Counted from the first letter of the stretch, positions 33,830 to 41,397 are shown. The stretch: DNA of 41,495 bases from Mesorhizobium sp. CA14 (GCF_020165195.1 NZ_JAIUHR010000038.1:1-41495), one strand, 5' to 3'. Translations and numbers: made by a program. The notes: generated by a model not told the origin, from the letters alone.

Positions 33830-33875
33830 AAACAGGATGATTATCCTGTTTATAAACAGACCGGTTGTCCTGTTT
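33830..33875. promoter_or_regulatory. Twin TetR-type operators
   Basis: Two copies of AAACAG-N10-CTGTTT: 33830-33851 and 33854-33875, separated by two bases and spaced 24 bp centre to centre. The first is a nearly perfect 22-bp palindrome. They lie between the NIPSNAP gene and the TetR gene at 34044. Confidence 0.75.
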
Positions 33876-33896
33876 TGTCAATCTGCTATTTTCTTC

Positions 33897-34037
33897 CCTT
33901 CTCCCCTTGTGGGAGAAGGTGGATCGGCGCGCAGCGCCGGGACTGATGAGGGATGGGTGACGGATCGCCGTCATTGCCAAGCTGGAGCACCCTCATCCGT
34001 CGCCTTCGGCGACACCTTCTCCCACAAGGGGAGAAGG
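33897..34037. repeat. RIME-like palindromic repeat
   Basis: A 141-bp element bounded by CCTTCTCCCCTTGTGGGAGAAGG and its inverse. Each arm has two palindromes, the second around CGGCGCGCAGCGCCG. The arm order matches the three copies near 4.3-6.3 kb, so they seem to be related subfamilies. Confidence 0.8.
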
Positions 34038-34043
34038 TGGGAG

Positions 34044-34703
34044 ATGGCGATAGGCAAAAAGCGCACCAACAATCCGGACGGCATGCGCCGACGCGTCCTC
34101 GACGTGGCGGAAGACACCTTCCAGGCGCGCGGCTACCACGCCTCGAGCCTCGGCGATCTGATGGCGGCGGCCGGCGTCACCGGCGGCGCGCTGCACCATC
34201 ATTTCCCGACCAAGAAGGCGCTGGCGCTGGCGGTGATCGAGGAACGGGTAGCGGCAGCGGTCCGGGAAACCTGGATCGACCCGGTGCTGGCGGCGCCTTC
34301 GGCTCGCGAAGGCGTGCGGGCCGTGTTCGAGGCCGTGGCCGAAGAGCTCGAGCAACAGGGCTATGTGCGCGGCTGCCCGCTCAACAATCTGGCGCATGAA
34401 CTGTCGCTGGCCGACGACGAGTTCCGCCTGGCGCTGGCCAGGATCTTTGCCGATTGGCGGCGGGCGATCGCTGACAAGATCCGGGCCGACCAGCTGGGCG
34501 GCGGGGAGAGCGCAATCGATCCGGAGCGTTATGCGGCGCTCACCGTGGCGGCCTATTCCGGCGCCATGTCGATGGCCAAGACATCGCAGGACGCCGGAGT
34601 GTTGCGGGAGTGTTTGAAGGGGGTCGAAAGTTTCGCACTATCGCCACCGCAGGGCAGGTTGAAGCGCCGGCGTCGCGTGTTGCCACGGCCGAAGGTCAGA
34701 TAA
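34044..34703 (+). CDS. TetR/AcrR family regulator
   Basis: A 219-residue repressor. Helix-turn-helix at about residues 30-55 (SLGDLMAAAGVTGGALHHHF), and a C-terminal domain with GCPLNNLAHELS, as in the LmrA/YxaF-like group. The ribosome-binding sequence AGAAGG (34032-34037) is the last part of the palindromic repeat. It likely binds the twin operators upstream and represses itself and the NIPSNAP gene. The last 20 residues are unusually basic. Confidence 0.85.
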   Translation: MAIGKKRTNNPDGMRRRVLDVAEDTFQARGYHASSLGDLMAAAGVTGGALHHHFPTKKALALAVIEERVAAAVRETWIDPVLAAPSAREGVRAVFEAVAEELEQQGYVRGCPLNNLAHELSLADDEFRLALARIFADWRRAIADKIRADQLGGGESAIDPERYAALTVAAYSGAMSMAKTSQDAGVLRECLKGVESFALSPPQGRLKRRRRVLPRPKVR

Positions 34704-34745
34704 TGCATGCGGTGAGGGAAGGATCGCGTCGACGACAATGACGCC

Positions 34746-35354
34746 TCACTCCCTCAACGGCTTGATCGTCTCGAACCCCACCTCGCTCTGTGCGCTCGTC
34801 CCTTCATCATACCGCCGCGCCAGCACCGCCTGCAGGTCGGGCGAATAGAGCGCGGTGAAGGTGTCGATGACATTGCCATTATCGCCGGTGATCGTTTCGC
34901 CGACCACGAGCACGTTGTATTTGCAGTCGCCGAGTTTATAGGTGTCCTTGCCCTTGACGGCTAAAGCCAGAATCTCGGTGCCATTCGGCGCCTTTTTTGA
35001 GGACAGCCGCACGAATTCGGTCTTGCTCTTGGCGCCCGCCTTCAGCGGGAACAGCTTCTTCAAGTCGCCGAGCGGGATCATCGAGAGCCGCCCAGTGTCG
35101 CTGTCGCGGAACACTTCGATCAGCCCGGCATAGAGATACTGCGTCTGCGGTGAGTCTGACTCATATTTGTTGGTGACCGCGACCATGCCGCCGGGCGCTG
35201 GGCGGAATTCGCTGCGGATACCGGGCTTTTCGAGCACGAAGCCGGCTTTCGCGGATTTGCCGTCGACGCAATCGGCAGCCTGCGCGGCGCCGGCGAGCAT
35301 GGCGAACGTCATGCCGATTGTGAGGGTCTTCAGGCCTTCCTCCCCTGGATGCAT
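34746..35354 (-). CDS. Secreted protein of unknown function
   Basis: A periplasmic protein with signal sequence LKTLTIGMTFAMLAGAAQA followed by ADCVDGKSAKAGF and a mostly beta body of about 175 residues with a second cysteine (LGDCKYN). ATG 35354 is the first ATG in frame but has no ribosome-binding site. GGGGAGG lies five bases before an in-frame CTG at 35333, which would give a textbook signal peptide start (MKTLTIG). No family is recognised. It is divergent from the metallophosphoesterase gene. Confidence 0.65.
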   Translation of the reverse strand: MHPGEEGLKTLTIGMTFAMLAGAAQAADCVDGKSAKAGFVLEKPGIRSEFRPAPGGMVAVTNKYESDSPQTQYLYAGLIEVFRDSDTGRLSMIPLGDLKKLFPLKAGAKSKTEFVRLSSKKAPNGTEILALAVKGKDTYKLGDCKYNVLVVGETITGDNGNVIDTFTALYSPDLQAVLARRYDEGTSAQSEVGFETIKPLRE

Positions 35355-35399
35355 GTTCCAAAGCAATGACAGACCCCCGCCGCGCTGTCGATCCAACGC

Positions 35400-35534
35400 T
35401 TTCATGCCTTGGCATGAAAAGTCTCCAGCGCGATGGCCGGGAACTGGACGAGGCGGTCCGCAAGAGCTTTTCATGCCTTGGCATGAAAAGTCTCCGGCGC
35501 GATGGCCGGGCATTAAACTGGACGAGGCGGTCCG
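35400..35534. repeat. Tandem direct repeat with palindromic heads
   Basis: Two near-identical units of about 61 and 66 bases start at 35400 and 35469 (69-bp period). Each begins with TTTCATGCC-TT-GGCATGAAA, a nine-base inverted repeat, and ends CTGGACGAGGCGGTCCG. The second unit has five extra bases. It lies in the control region of two divergent genes. Confidence 0.8.
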
Positions 35535-35555
35535 ACGGTGTTTAATCGGGTGACG

Positions 35556-36686
35556 ATGAATCGCCCTTCGCCAGCAACCGTTTCGCGCCGCATCTTCATG
35601 GCTCAGTTGGGAGGCTTCGCCGCCGCCTGCGTTCGTCCGCGCACGGCCTTCGGCCAGACCGGCAAGCGCATCCAGCCGATCGACGCCACCTTCCTTTTCA
35701 TCGCCGATATCCATGCCTGCCGCATGGCGAGCGGACTCAGCCCGAACTGCCTGCAGGAAGGCAAGACCGATGCAGCACTTCTGCGCAACGTCGCGGCCTT
35801 GAACGCGATTGCCGACAAGAAGTGGCCGGCCGAGATCAACGGCGTCTCCACTGGCCTCCATTCGGCCGGCACCCGCATCGGCACGCCGCTCGGCCTCGTC
35901 ACCGGGGGCGACATCACCGACGACGGCGGCGGCCAGGTCACCGAGCCCAGCGAAGGCACGCAGCTTCTGCAGTTCTCCCAGCGCTATCAGGAAGGCATCG
36001 GGCCCGACCGCGTCCATATCCCGGTCTATGTCGGGCTCGGCAATCACGATCTCGACCAGAACGGCTCACCGCCGCATGTCGAGTGGTATCGCCGCGAATT
36101 GCGCGACTACGTCGAGGTCAATCATCGCCCCGGCGTGTTCTTCAGGCCGCCGGTGCCGGCAACCGAATACGATGTCGACACCGACTGCTATTCCTGGGAC
36201 TGGGGCGGCTTGCACCTCATCCAGATGCACCGCTTCGCCGGGGACACCGGCCACGGCGTACCGAGCAGCCTGCCCTGGCTGAGGCAGGACCTCGCCACCT
36301 ATGCCGGCGACGGTCGTCCAGTTGTCCTGTTCCAGCATTATGGCTGGGACACTTTCTCGACCGAGCGCTGGGACCCGGTGAAACGCACCTATGACGACGA
36401 GGGCGCCGGCCGTCCGCACTGGTGGGGCGAGACCGACCGTCAGGCGCTGCTGGCCGCAATCAAGGGCTACAATGTCATCGCCGTCTTCCATGGTCACCAG
36501 CACCAAGTGCCGATGATCTACCAGCGCGACGGGCTCGATATCGTCAAGCCGAAGGCCGCGTATCTAGGGGGCTTCGCCCTGGCGCGGGTGACGGCCGGCA
36601 ACATGGATGTGGTATTGGGCGAGGCGGTCGGCGATCACGGCGAGATCGTCTTCACCAACGCCTTGGCCAAGCAATTCCAGACATGA
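35556..36686 (+). CDS. Tat-exported metallophosphoesterase
   Basis: A 376-residue calcineurin-like phosphoesterase. A twin-arginine signal SRRIFMAQLGG is at residues 10-20. Metal-binding motifs come in order: DIH (51-53), GGDITDDG (117-124), GNHD (161-164), a QHYGWD segment and GHQH near the C-terminus. It should act in the periplasm on a phosphomonoester or diester; the substrate is unknown. ATG 35556 is used; upstream GTG codons at 35538 and 35550 are possible. Confidence 0.85.
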   Translation: MNRPSPATVSRRIFMAQLGGFAAACVRPRTAFGQTGKRIQPIDATFLFIADIHACRMASGLSPNCLQEGKTDAALLRNVAALNAIADKKWPAEINGVSTGLHSAGTRIGTPLGLVTGGDITDDGGGQVTEPSEGTQLLQFSQRYQEGIGPDRVHIPVYVGLGNHDLDQNGSPPHVEWYRRELRDYVEVNHRPGVFFRPPVPATEYDVDTDCYSWDWGGLHLIQMHRFAGDTGHGVPSSLPWLRQDLATYAGDGRPVVLFQHYGWDTFSTERWDPVKRTYDDEGAGRPHWWGETDRQALLAAIKGYNVIAVFHGHQHQVPMIYQRDGLDIVKPKAAYLGGFALARVTAGNMDVVLGEAVGDHGEIVFTNALAKQFQT

Positions 36687-36689
36687 AAC

Positions 36690-36707
36690 GGCCGCCTCCT
36701 GGCGGCC
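36690..36707 (+). terminator. Hairpin after the metallophosphoesterase gene
   Basis: GGCCGCC, four-base loop, GGCGGCC, then TCTT. It begins four bases after the stop codon. The T-tract is weak. Confidence 0.5.
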
Positions 36708-36720
36708 TCTTGCGACCAAA

Positions 36721-36896
36721 ACCAGAACACCTTGCGGACTTATCCTTCACGTCGCCACAGGTCTTCTGCACCTTGCCGGCGAGCTTGTCGGCGGCGCTTC
36801 AGATCTGGGTTCGCCGGCGGTGGCCTTGCCGGCCGCCTGCTTGACCGAACCCTTCATTTGCTTGGCAATGCCGGCGACCTGATCCCTGTTCACCAT
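36721..36896 (-). pseudogene. CsbD-family stress protein, frameshifted
   Basis: From ATG 36896 (GGAG upstream) the frame reads MVNRDQVAGIAKQMKGSVKQ, as in CsbD proteins, but loses homology after about residue 34 and stops at 36747. In another frame the expected continuation ADKLAGKVQKTCGDVKDK is present, so a net one-base loss or two-base gain occurred near 36795. A second shift before the expected C-terminus is possible. A sequencing error is an alternative explanation. Confidence 0.7.
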
Positions 36897-36963
36897 GCGC
36901 GCATCTCCTGGGTCTGGATGAGAGCTGGATGCGAGAGCCGCATCCGGCAGCCAAACGAACAGA

Positions 36964-36981
36964 GTTTGTGGTTCCACAAAC
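36964..36981. promoter_or_regulatory. Dyad upstream of csbD
   Basis: GTTTGTGG-TT-CCACAAAC, an eight-base perfect inverted repeat 68 bases upstream of the csbD start. On the minus strand it contains GGAAC, but no CGTT follows at the required spacing. Its role is unknown. Confidence 0.35.
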
Positions 36982-37059
36982 CGGCGTTGCGACAATGACT
37001 TTCGGCACGAAGGTGAAGCGGCTAGGTTGGGCCGCAACCTGCATGAGGAGAGGTCAGTC

Positions 37060-37734
37060 TTGGCTGAATTCACACTCTATATCGGCAACAAGTGCTTTTC
37101 CTCCTGGTCGTTGCGGCCCTGGGTGGCGATGAAGCACCTGCAGATACCTTTCGAGGAGGGTTTCGTGCGCCTGCGCACGCCGGAGACCGCCGCCAACCTC
37201 GCCAAGATCTCGCCGACCGGCCTGGTGCCGGTCCTGGATCATAAACTGCCGAAGGGAGGAGGCAGGATCGTCTGGGAGACCCTGGCCATCCTCGAATATC
37301 TGGCCGATCTCTATCCAGAAAAAAGGCTCTGGCCGGAAGAGCTCGGCGCCCGAGCGCTGGCGCGTTCGGTGGCGACCGAGATGCACTCCGGCTTCCGCGA
37401 GGTCCGTTACGGCTGGCCGATGAATCTGCGCCGGCCGAAATCCCACAAGCCGCTCGATGCCGAGGGCGAGGCGCAGCGGGCCAGGATCGAAGCGATCTGG
37501 CGCCGGTGCCGCGAGCAATATGGCGAAGGCGGCCCGTTCCTGTTCGGCCATTTCACCGCGGCCGATGCCATGTATGCGCCTGTGGTCACGCGCTTCGACA
37601 CTTATGGCGGCGGACTGGCGTCCGTCACCCGCGCCTATGTCGACGCGGTGTTGGCGACGCCGGCGATGCAGCACTGGTATGCGGAAGCGGCCAGAGAGCC
37701 CTGGCCTGAACCCGGGCCGCACGAACAGGATTGA
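37060..37734 (+). CDS. Glutathione S-transferase family protein
   Basis: A 224-residue cytoplasmic enzyme with the N-terminal thioredoxin-like domain (FTLYIGNKCFSSWSLRPWVA; ISPTGLVPVLDH; ETLAILEYLADLYP) and the helical C-terminal domain (FTAADAMYAPVVTRF). The Ser pair in FSSWS is the likely glutathione-activating site. The start is TTG 37060, with GGAGAGG six bases upstream; no suitable ATG exists. Substrate unknown. Confidence 0.88.
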   Translation: MAEFTLYIGNKCFSSWSLRPWVAMKHLQIPFEEGFVRLRTPETAANLAKISPTGLVPVLDHKLPKGGGRIVWETLAILEYLADLYPEKRLWPEELGARALARSVATEMHSGFREVRYGWPMNLRRPKSHKPLDAEGEAQRARIEAIWRRCREQYGEGGPFLFGHFTAADAMYAPVVTRFDTYGGGLASVTRAYVDAVLATPAMQHWYAEAAREPWPEPGPHEQD

Positions 37735-37838
37735 GCGCGAGCCCCGTCCGCAAATTGCATCAACTGCTCGGATGGGGGACTTCAAGCCTTAGCTGCGCGG
37801 CCTATGTGATGGGACGGATCGGGCTCTGGAGATTCCTC

Positions 37839-38594
37839 ATGACAACTGCAAATTCACCGCTCACGGACAAGGTCGCGCTTGTCACCGGCGCTTCGTCCGG
37901 CATTGGCGAGGCCACCGCAATGGTCCTTGCCGCGGCCGGCGCGAAAGTCGCGGTCGCCGCCCGTCGTGCCGATCGCCTCAAGGCGATAGTTGCGCGCCTC
38001 GAAAAGGCGGGCGGCAAGGCACTCTCCATCGAAGCCGACCTCGCCAAGGGCGGCGATATCACCGCGATGGTCGACAAGGCCGTATCCGAATGGGGACGGC
38101 TCGACATCCTCGTCAACAATGCCGGCGTCATGCTGCTTGCCCCCGCGGCCGAAGCCGACCTCGACGATTGGCGGCACATGATCGAGCTCAATCTGATTGG
38201 CCTCATGGCAACCACCAAGGCGGCGCTGCCGCACCTGAAGACTTCCAAGGGTCATGTCGTCAACGTCTCCTCGGTGGCCGGCCGGGTCGCCAATCCCGGC
38301 GCCAGCGGCTATGCGGCGACTAAGTTCGGCGTCGTCGCCTTCTCGGAGTCGCTGCGCCGCGAAGTCTATGCCGACAAAGTGCGCGTCACGGTCATCGAGC
38401 CCGGCCTCGTGCGCACCGAACTCGGGGACCACATCACCAACGCGCAATCCAAAGCCGGACTCGAACACCGCCTCGCCACGATGGAAGCACTCACTGCCGA
38501 GGATATCGCCAACGCGATCCTCTATGCCGTCAGCCAACCGCCGCGCGTCAACGTCAACGAGATCCTGATCCGCCCGACCGACCAGGAACGCTGA
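37839..38594 (+). CDS. Short-chain dehydrogenase/reductase
   Basis: A 251-residue NAD(P)-dependent oxidoreductase of the classical SDR type: cofactor motif TGASSGIG (16-23), NNAG (93-96), catalytic Ser145, Tyr158 and Lys162 (YAATK). ARR at 41-43 favours NADPH. Start ATG 37839 has GGAG upstream. Substrate unknown. Confidence 0.93.
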   Translation: MTTANSPLTDKVALVTGASSGIGEATAMVLAAAGAKVAVAARRADRLKAIVARLEKAGGKALSIEADLAKGGDITAMVDKAVSEWGRLDILVNNAGVMLLAPAAEADLDDWRHMIELNLIGLMATTKAALPHLKTSKGHVVNVSSVAGRVANPGASGYAATKFGVVAFSESLRREVYADKVRVTVIEPGLVRTELGDHITNAQSKAGLEHRLATMEALTAEDIANAILYAVSQPPRVNVNEILIRPTDQER

Positions 38595-38632
38595 GGCGGC
38601 AGGTCAAGCAGAAATTGACGGGAGCCGTCGTT

Positions 38633-38670
38633 CGGCATAATATGTAACCGAATGGATACGCATTATGCCG
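38633..38670. promoter_or_regulatory. ArsR operator overlapping the start codon
   Basis: A 38-bp imperfect palindrome with arms CGGCATAAT (38633-38641) and ATTATGCCG (38662-38670) and inner symmetry GTAACC / GGATAC. Fourteen of 19 arm positions pair. The ArsR ATG (38665) is inside the right arm. Confidence 0.65.
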
Positions 38671-38985
38671 CAAGCTGAGCAAGACCGTTCCGTCTTCCGC
38701 GCCATCGCCGATCCAACGCGGCGCGCCATCCTCGACCGCTTGCGAAAAGGCCCGGCGCCGGTCAACGAGCTGGCGTCCGCCTTCGCGCAGAGCAGGCCTG
38801 CCATTTCCAAGCATCTGAGAATCCTGCGTGAACTCAATGTGGTCTCCGAGCGGCGGCAGGGCCGCGAACGTGTCTACCAACTGGAGCCGGCGGAGTTGAA
38901 GGACGTCGCGGACTGGATTCTGCCTTACCGCGGTTTCTGGCAGCAGAGCCTCGGCAACCTGAAATCCTATCTGGAGAACGAATGA
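38665..38985 (+). CDS. ArsR family transcriptional regulator
   Basis: A 106-residue winged-helix repressor (DPTRRAILDRLRKGPAPVNE; recognition helix SRPAISKHLRIL). It has no Cys-based metal site (ELCVCD), as in the group that pairs with SRPBCC proteins. Its stop overlaps the next gene by four bases (ATGA), so the pair is coupled. It probably represses its own operon through the palindrome at the start. Confidence 0.92.
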   Translation: MPQAEQDRSVFRAIADPTRRAILDRLRKGPAPVNELASAFAQSRPAISKHLRILRELNVVSERRQGRERVYQLEPAELKDVADWILPYRGFWQQSLGNLKSYLENE

Positions 38986-39764
38986 TGGCCGTCAGCGACA
39001 GACCGCGCGCAATCGCCGACGTTTCCACGGGCACCATCCTTGCCGCGGTGACGATCGCAGCGCCGCCGCAGCGCGTATTCCGCGCCATCACCGCCGAGGA
39101 TCAGATCCCCCTCTGGTGGGGCGCCGACAACATGTATCGGACGACGAAGCACGTGGCTGATGTCCGGCCGGGCGGCGCGTGGCGCTCCGAGGGCAAGGGC
39201 TCCGACGGCCAGGAATTTCACGTCGGTGGCGAGTATATCGAGGTTGAGCCGCCGCATCGGCTCGTCATGACCTGGAAGGCGCCCTGGGACGGCGACAACA
39301 TCACAACCGTCAGCTATACGCTGGAGGCGGTCGAAAACGGCACGCGGCTTACGTTGCGCCACGAGGGCTTCGGCCAGCGCCACGACTCCTGTCGCGATCA
39401 CGGCTCGGGCTGGGAACGGGTGCTGGACTGGCTTGGCGACTTCCTCGCCAAGGAGACCGGTGCCAAGCCGCTTTCGGTCTTTCATTGCCGGCTGATCCCG
39501 CCGCGCCCGGATTTCGCTTTCACCTTGACGGAAGAGGAGCGGGCGCTGATGGCAGCGCATGCCGATTATCTGCGTGGCAAGCTCAACGAAGGCGCGGTGA
39601 TCCTGTTCGGTCCTGTCGCCGATCCGGCAGGTCCCTGGGGACTTGGGATTGTCCGCGCCAGAGACGAGGCCGAAGTCAAGGCTCTTACGGATGCCGACCC
39701 GACAGTGCGCTCAGGCCGCGGTTTTCGCTATGAAATCCTGCCTATGATGAGCACGATCATGTGA
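38982..39764 (+). CDS. SRPBCC (AHSA1-like) protein fused to a YCII domain
   Basis: A 260-residue protein. Residues about 18-150 form an SRPBCC/AHSA1 ligand-binding domain (APPQRVFRAITAEDQIPLWWG; GSGWERVLDWLGDFL), and residues about 163-258 a YCII-related domain (FTLTEEERALMAAHADYLRG; ILFGPVADPAGPWGLGIV). Both types usually occur as separate small genes, so the fusion suggests joint function. It is coupled to arsR. The bound ligand is unknown. Confidence 0.88.
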   Translation: MMAVSDRPRAIADVSTGTILAAVTIAAPPQRVFRAITAEDQIPLWWGADNMYRTTKHVADVRPGGAWRSEGKGSDGQEFHVGGEYIEVEPPHRLVMTWKAPWDGDNITTVSYTLEAVENGTRLTLRHEGFGQRHDSCRDHGSGWERVLDWLGDFLAKETGAKPLSVFHCRLIPPRPDFAFTLTEEERALMAAHADYLRGKLNEGAVILFGPVADPAGPWGLGIVRARDEAEVKALTDADPTVRSGRGFRYEILPMMSTIM

Positions 39765-39771
39765 CGCAAAA

Positions 39772-39810
39772 ACGCCTCTCGCGCTTTTTACGGTGCGGGA
39801 GGCGTCTTTT
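39772..39810 (+). terminator. Rho-independent terminator of the arsR operon
   Basis: ACGCCTCTCGCGC (39772-39784) pairs with GTGCGGGAGGCGT (39793-39805) with two G-U pairs, loop of eight, followed by CTTTTG. Confidence 0.85.
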
Positions 39811-40205
39811 GTCAGCTCTCGTGAGATTGCTCTCTTGGATTGCTGACCATATTCCAATGTGCGGATGCCGGATTGGTTCCGGCCGTTCGCGTTTTTTTTT
39901 CGGAAGCTGGCGGCCATTTTTCGATATCAGTACCGGCACGATAAAGCTCAACGTCACCGCGGCAGCCCGCCGACTGCTAGGCCGACGTCTTTGTCGCTAG
40001 AAGCGCGGCTACGAAATGGCTGCGGACACGTCCGCCGACCAGTTGCAGGTTGCCTTAGCGAAACCCACTTAGCCGTAACCAGCGATGTAACTGGCATCGC
40101 CAATTGCGAAAGAAGGTCGGGCCGATGTCTGACTTTTTCGTTTCCAGGAGTGGATTGTTCGTCACGGCTTGATTGCGATGTGCTAAGCAGCCCGCAGAAA
40201 TGTGA
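39811..40205. other. Gene-free region with T-run
   Basis: About 400 bases without a convincing gene on either strand. A hairpin GCCGGA/TCCGGC near 39868-39884 is followed, eight bases on, by a nine-T run (39893-39901), a weak terminator-like arrangement with no gene before it. No tRNA fold is visible. Confidence 0.4.
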
Positions 40206-40448
40206 ATGCTCCGAACCAGGAAGAAGATTTTGTCCCTAATTCCGAAAACATCGCGCGATCAGGCCGAGTCCCTTTTCAGCAAGTCGCGGACCCAGTCGAT
40301 GTCGCTCAACCGCATCATGTCCGAACGGGATGCCGTCGGCCAGGCGAGGGAGGCCAAGACCGCGCGCCTGCGCGAACTGCGGCTGGAGAAGGAAGCAGAG
40401 ACGGCTGCCCTCGCTGCCCCCGCCTCGAAACGCGCAAGCAAAGCCTGA
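40206..40448 (+). CDS. Small conserved-looking hypothetical protein, 80 aa
   Basis: Basic, helical protein. The segment TSRDQAESLFSKSRTQ followed by a run of charged helix (AREAKTARLRELRLEKEAE) resembles short proteins I recall from other rhizobia, of unknown function. That favours the ATG at 40206 over the internal ATG 40299. Its TGA overlaps the next ATG by one base (TGATG), so they are coupled. Confidence 0.55.
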   Translation: MLRTRKKILSLIPKTSRDQAESLFSKSRTQSMSLNRIMSERDAVGQAREAKTARLRELRLEKEAETAALAAPASKRASKA

Positions 40449-40855
40449 TGGCCACCAAACGCATCCCGCCAAGGCCGATCGCGGCCGACTCGACCATTGC
40501 CGATATGGTCGATGTTCTGGACAAGCCAGTCGAATATGTCCGGCGCGTCTTGGAGAAGCTGGAGCGCTGCAGGCGCGTCCATGGCGATGCCCAGGTGCGG
40601 CTTGGTGTGCGCAGCCGTGCCGAATGCCCGAACTATCTGATCGAATATGTGCGAGAGGATCGCAAGACCCACGAACGCGTGGCCCATTGCGATGCGGCCT
40701 ATAGCGGCAGCACGCATCGCGAACTGGCGCCGCATCACATCGAGGAGACCAGGAACTGGTCACCGGAGGAAATGAACATTACGGCGGTTTCGGCGCTGAT
40801 CGGCCGCCTGCGCAATCCGCGTGCACCGTCACCGCATGTCGCTGAAGAGAACTGA
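40448..40855 (+). CDS. Hypothetical protein, 135 aa
   Basis: Soluble protein with a helical N-terminal half (STIADMVDVLDKPVEYVRRV) and a basic middle with CRRVHG, AECPNY and VAHCDAA cysteines. It starts within the stop of the preceding gene, and the next gene begins two bases after its stop. No family is recognised. Confidence 0.55.
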   Translation: MATKRIPPRPIAADSTIADMVDVLDKPVEYVRRVLEKLERCRRVHGDAQVRLGVRSRAECPNYLIEYVREDRKTHERVAHCDAAYSGSTHRELAPHHIEETRNWSPEEMNITAVSALIGRLRNPRAPSPHVAEEN

Positions 40856-40856
40856 T

Positions 40857-41027
40857 ATGGCCATAAGATACTCCGCCAAGGGTCAGCCTGCCGAAAAGCC
40901 GACCAAGCCGTCTGCCGCAAAGCCGGGCCAGCCGGTCGCAGCTCCGAAGGCCGACGGACCGGTCGCGACCGATCTATTCGAGAGATCGGCAGAAGCGCCG
41001 CCGCGCAAGACGGGCAAGAAGAAATAG
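40857..41027 (+). CDS. Small Lys/Pro/Ala-rich hypothetical protein, 56 aa
   Basis: Starts MAIRYSAKGQPAEKP and ends in a basic tail KTGKKK. It looks disordered. The start lies two bases after the previous stop, and the next gene starts five bases after its own stop, so it belongs to the same tight gene string. No family is recognised. Confidence 0.5.
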   Translation: MAIRYSAKGQPAEKPTKPSAAKPGQPVAAPKADGPVATDLFERSAEAPPRKTGKKK

Positions 41028-41031
41028 CGCC

Positions 41032-41397
41032 TTGCGGCACGACTCCGGCCACAGCCGCTTTCCTTGGCTGCCGGATCCGGCGGCCAAGGCAACAGCCGCC
41101 TTCGATTGCCAGAGCTGCGGCGCCTGCTGCGCCTATTCGGCCGAATGGCCACGCTTTTCGACCGAGGAGGATGAGCAACTCGATCGTATCCCGGCCGAAC
41201 TGATAGCCGCCGACCAGTCCGGCATGCGCTGCGAGGGCGCGCGGTGCTCGGCGCTCACCGGCGAGGTGGGCAAGCATACGGCCTGTGGCATCTACGACCT
41301 GCGCCCCGATGTCTGCCGTGCCTGCATGCCCGGCGGCGACGACTGCCTGATGGCGAGGGCAGCGCATGGGCTGGCGCTCGCTAATCTCCCCCCTTGA
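41032..41397 (+). CDS. YkgJ-family cysteine cluster protein
   Basis: A 121-residue protein with the CxxCxxCC cluster CQSCGACC (residues 26-33), followed by GMRCEGARCSAL, CGIYDLRPDVCRACMPG and further cysteines, the pattern of the YkgJ zinc- or iron-chelating family. TTG 41032 is the likely start. Function unknown. It closes a run of four closely spaced plus-strand genes. Beyond 41397 to the end no gene is seen. Confidence 0.85.
   Translation: MRHDSGHSRFPWLPDPAAKATAAFDCQSCGACCAYSAEWPRFSTEEDEQLDRIPAELIAADQSGMRCEGARCSALTGEVGKHTACGIYDLRPDVCRACMPGGDDCLMARAAHGLALANLPP

Noticed and set aside
35355..36047. N-terminal extension of the secreted protein gene
   Set aside because: It would run antisense through the metallophosphoesterase gene and the tandem repeat; the signal peptide begins near 35333.
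39811..40205. A tRNA or other structured RNA gene
   Set aside because: No cloverleaf or conserved T-loop could be found; only small hairpins and a T-run.
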